This document shows, one piece after another, positions 23,415-25,405 of a stretch of 25,405 nucleotides of DNA. Below the pieces are notes generated by a model that did no database searches, had not been told where the DNA came from, and worked only from the letters and a program-made list of their open reading frames with translations. The position numbers and the translations under genes are program-made. This DNA comes from Pseudomonadota bacterium (GTDB lineage Bacteria; Pseudomonadota; Alphaproteobacteria; Rhizobiales; Rhizobiaceae): assembly GCA_023451915.1 (NCBI GenBank), contig JAEXXS010000005.1, positions 1 through 25,405 of the forward strand, written 5' to 3'. Each line of letters starts with the position of its first letter. Within the stretch, counting starts at the first letter, position 1.

Positions 23415-23463
23415 GGATTAGATCGCTTTTCGATCCGATTGCATCGGATCGGCGCTCTAATCC
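23415..23463. repeat. Nested inverted-repeat element (49 bp) downstream of murA
   Basis: Outer arms GGATTAGA (23415-23422) and TCTAATCC (23456-23463) are perfect. Inner arms CGATCCGAT (23431-23439) and ATCGGATCG (23443-23451) are perfect, with a TGC loop. The GCGCTCTAA end resembles that of other repeats in this genome type, as recalled. Confidence 0.7.
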
Positions 23464-23474
23464 ATTACTCAAAC

Positions 23475-23562
23475 GCGCATCTTATCTGATCGAAGCAGGA
23501 TCAGAAATCAGTCCAGTGAACTGATTTCCCTGCGGAGACGTTTCACACTTTTCGGGATGCGC
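23475..23562. repeat. Intergenic stem-loop repeat, copy B (expanded)
   Basis: Outer arms GCGCATC (23475-23481) and GATGCGC (23556-23562). The right part (CACTTTTCGGGATGCGCTCTAA) closely resembles the right arm of the 24985-25029 copy. The interior carries extra hairpins: CTGATC/GATCAG (23486-23504) and AAATCAGT/ACTGATTT (23505-23527). It reads like the short element with about 45 bp of added sequence. Confidence 0.6.
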
Positions 23563-23584
23563 TCTAAGTTCCGGCCCTTGCCGA

Positions 23585-24880
23585 TTATCCGCTGATGCGT
23601 TCGACATTCGCGCCGCAACGCGAAAGCTTTTCTTCCAGACGCTCGAACCCGCGATCAAGATGATAGACGCGGTTGACGACGGTTTCGCCTTCGGCCGCAA
23701 GCCCCGCAATAACCAGCGAGACCGATGCGCGCAGATCGGTCGCCATGACCTGAGCGCCTTTGAGGCGTTCCACGCCTTCAACAGTCGCGGTCTGCCCGGA
23801 CAGCGAAATCTTCGCGCCGAGACGCGCCAGTTCCTGCACATGCATGAAGCGGTTTTCGAAAATCGTTTCAGTGATGTGCGACGTGCCCTTGGCCTTGGTC
23901 ATCAGGCCCATGAACTGCGCCTGAAGGTCGGTCGGGAAACCGGGGAACGGATCGGTCGTAACATCGACCGGATGGATGCCATGGCCGTTGCGCACCACGC
24001 GCAGGCCGCTATTGGTCTCGGTGATTTCCGCACCGGCCTGACGCAGCGTTTCGAGCGCCGAAGAAAGCAGGCTTTCCTGCGCGCCTTCGAGCAGCACGTC
24101 ACCGCCGGTCATGGCGACAGCCATGGCATAGGTGCCGGTTTCGATGCGGTCAGGAATGACGCGAACGCGCGCGCCGGAAAGGCTGGTCACGCCCTGCACG
24201 TGGATCGTACCGGTGCCTGCACCCGTGATCTTCGCACCCATGGCGTTAAGGCAATCGGCAAGATTGACGACTTCAGGCTCACGCGCCGGGTTTTCGATGA
24301 TCGTTTCACCCTTGGCGAGAACAGCGGCCATCAGCATGACATGCGTTGCGCCGACCGACACTTTCGGGAAGCGATAGCGCGCGCCGACGAGACCGCCCTT
24401 CGGCGCACGCGCCTTGGCATAGCCGTTTTCGATGTCGATTTCCGCGCCCAGCGCCTGAAGGCAATCGAGCAGCAGGTCGACGGGGCGCGTGCCGATGGCG
24501 CAGCCGCCCGGCAGCGACACGGTTGCTTCACCCATGCGTGCCAGAAGCGGCCCAATGACCCAGAAGCTTGCGCGCATTTTCGAGACCAGCTCATAAGGCG
24601 CGGTGGTATCGACGATGTTGCGGGCGGTAAAATGGATGGTGCGGGAATAAGCGCCGTTCTGGTGTTCGCGGCGACCATTGACCGAATAATCGACGCCATG
24701 ATTGCTGAGGATGCGGATCAGCTGCTCGACGTCGGCCAGATGCGGCACATTTTCGAGCGTCAGCGTATCGTCGGTCAGGAGCGAAGCGATCATCAGGGGC
24801 AGCGCGGCATTTTTTGCGCCCGAGATCGGAATGATTCCATTCAGCTTATTACCGCCGACGATTTTGATGCGATCCATGCT
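23585..24880 (-). CDS. murA: UDP-N-acetylglucosamine 1-carboxyvinyltransferase
   Basis: A 431-aa cytoplasmic enzyme that transfers enolpyruvate from PEP to UDP-GlcNAc, the first committed step of peptidoglycan synthesis and the fosfomycin target. Key residues are visible: Lys22-Asn23 in [10 protein letters not shown], the active-site loop cysteine Cys126 in [14 protein letters not shown] (Cys115 in E. coli, so fosfomycin-binding chemistry is retained), and [17 protein letters not shown] near the C-terminus. The ATG at 24878-24880 has AAGGGG upstream and gives [12 protein letters not shown]; a 63-codon upstream extension is rejected as non-family sequence. It has its own terminator at 23349-23377. 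Confidence 0.97.
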   Translation of the reverse strand, partial: SMDRIKIVGGNKLNGIIPISGAKNAALPLMIASLLTDDTLTLENVPHLADVEQLIRILSNHGVDYSVNGRREHQNGAYSRTIHFTARNIVDTTAPYELVSKMRASFWVIGPLLARMGEATVSLPGGCAIGTRPVDLLLDCLQALGAEIDIENGYAKARAPKGGLVGARYRFPKVSVGATHVMLMAAVLAKGETIIENPAREPEVVNLADCLNAMGAKITGAGTGTIHVQGVTSLSGARVRVIPDRIETGTYAMAVAMTGGDVLLEGAQESLLSSALETLRQAGAEITETNSGLRVVRNGHGIHPVDVTTDPFPGFPTDLQAQFMGLMTKAKGTSHITETIFENRFMHVQELARLGAKISLSGQTATVEGVERLKGAQVMATDLRASVSLVIAGLAAEGETVVNRVYHLDRGFERLEEKLSRCGANVERISG

Positions 24881-24895
24881 GTTTCCCCTTCTGGG

Positions 24896-24912
24896 CCGGG
24901 GGCCTGCCCCGG
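24896..24912 (-). promoter_or_regulatory. GC-rich hairpin in the murA leader
   Basis: CCGGGG and CCCCGG (6-bp stem, 5-nt loop) lie immediately upstream of the murA ribosome-binding site AAGGGG. Such a hairpin could affect translation initiation, but no such role is shown. Confidence 0.35.
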
Positions 24913-24984
24913 TAAACGATTTGAAGCCGTTGGAACGCGTTTCGATCGGGAGAATCGGATCAGCATTCCAACTGTTTGTTTTTA

Positions 24985-25029
24985 AGCACATCTTGTCCGA
25001 AAACCGGTTGACGCTTTTCGGGATGTGCT
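24985..25029. repeat. Intergenic stem-loop repeat, copy A
   Basis: A 45-bp nested palindrome: outer arms AGCACATC (24985-24992) and GATGTGCT (25022-25029), inner arms CCGAAAA (24997-25003) and TTTTCGG (25015-25021), with a TTGT bulge. It is the best-preserved copy in the window. Confidence 0.7.
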
Positions 25030-25259
25030 GTTGCTGCTGCCTGAGCGGCGCGGCGGCGATACATGACAAATGACGAGTCTTACGGCGGAATTACGTTCAA
25101 ATGCGAATCGCTTTCGAACGACAATGGCAACCGCGAACAGAAATGCGCTTTTACCTTAGCCGACGTTTCTCTTCAAGAAAGGCTTTACCCGGTACTGGCG
25201 AACTCTTTATTGGGGCGCGATCGCATCGCCCCGCATTTTCAGTGCGGTCGCATGATGCG

Positions 25260-25405
25260 CTATTCTGTTTCGCTGCCAGCTTCCTTGTTGGCGCTGGCAA
25301 TGCCGTCATTGCGCTCGTCCGCCGCGCCGGAGCGTCGCGAGCGCGACTGTTCCTTGCGACGCATCAGATTCGCGCGCAGCTGATCGGCCAGCCGTTTTTT
25401 TTGAC
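25260..25405 (-). CDS. Small basic protein, C-terminal part only (5' end outside window)
   Basis: A minus-strand frame runs in from the window end and stops with TAG at 25260-25262, giving the last 47 residues. It begins QKKRLADQLRANLMRRKEQ, then an Arg/Ser-rich stretch, then a polar acidic tail ending GSETE. I recall short rhizobial and Brucella proteins near murA with a similar RLADQLRANLMRRK segment, but no function is known to me. It is upstream of murA on the same strand. Confidence 0.65.
   Translation of the reverse strand, partial: QKKRLADQLRANLMRRKEQSRSRRSGAADERNDGIASANKEAGSETE

Larger units (their letters stand above)
23238..23584. other. 347-bp intergenic region between murA and DUF2948
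   Basis: No convincing gene is seen. It holds the murA terminator (23349-23377), a long perfect-ended stem-loop (23415-23463) and a composite stem-loop element (23475-23562). The promoter for the DUF2948/hisD operon should lie near 23240-23345. Confidence 0.7.
24881..25259. other. 379-bp intergenic region upstream of murA
   Basis: No convincing gene is seen. It should hold the murA promoter. It also contains the leader hairpin (24896-24912), repeat copy A (24985-25029) and GC-rich inverted repeats near 25212-25250 just downstream of the truncated gene's stop. A plus-strand reading frame across 25063-25383 runs over the truncated minus-strand gene and has no family features. Confidence 0.6.

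Noticed and set aside
23660..24985. 441-codon plus-strand frame opposite murA
   Set aside because: Antisense frame; murA is intact.
25063..25383. 106-codon plus-strand frame near the window end
   Set aside because: No family resemblance or ribosome-binding site, and its second half runs over the better-supported truncated minus-strand gene.

Overview
The window reads as a chromosomal segment of an alphaproteobacterium of the order Hyphomicrobiales, most likely Brucella or a near relative. This rests on three things: moderately high GC with dense short operons; the gene block murA / DUF2948 / hisD / UPF0262 / LMW-phosphatase-like / infA / maf / yacG; and how strongly the protein sequences resemble Brucella proteins as I remember them. 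No database was searched, so the species is not resolved. I see no insertion sequence, phage gene or CRISPR array.

Positions 1-10.6 kb plus the binding protein to 11.7 kb form a pyrimidine salvage and degradation region. preT and preA (dihydropyrimidine dehydrogenase) end at a strong bidirectional terminator. A small divergent pair follows: an AhpD-like carboxymuconolactone decarboxylase-family protein and a two-cysteine ArsR-family repressor. Next come a Nudix hydrolase and a RutR-like TetR regulator, which are translationally coupled on the minus strand. Divergent from rutR runs a plus-strand operon: an M20-family N-carbamoyl-beta-alanine amidohydrolase, dihydropyrimidinase, an ABC ATPase, two permeases, and an NMT1/THI5-like periplasmic binding protein. 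Together these encode uptake of a pyrimidine or related compound, reduction of uracil/thymine, ring opening, and release of beta-alanine or beta-aminoisobutyrate. A 16-bp palindrome close to the RutR consensus lies between rutR and the catabolic operon.

Positions 11.8-18.1 kb hold a minus-strand RND efflux pair (membrane fusion protein, then inner-membrane pump) and a divergent orphan sensor histidine kinase. The 416-bp gap between them carries a short imperfect tandem repeat. The pump operon and the pyrimidine ABC operon converge on a shared bidirectional terminator.

Positions 18.2-19.05 kb hold tRNA-Arg(ACG) on the plus strand, a small secreted protein resembling the MliC/PliC lysozyme inhibitors, and tRNA-Phe(GAA) on the minus strand.

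Positions 19.2-25.4 kb are a minus-strand housekeeping block, in transcription order: a truncated small basic protein at the window end, murA with its own terminator, DUF2948, hisD, UPF0262, an LMW-phosphatase-like protein, infA, maf and yacG. Several intergenic spaces carry related stem-loop repeats of about 45 bp (11719-11762, 23475-23562, 24985-25029).
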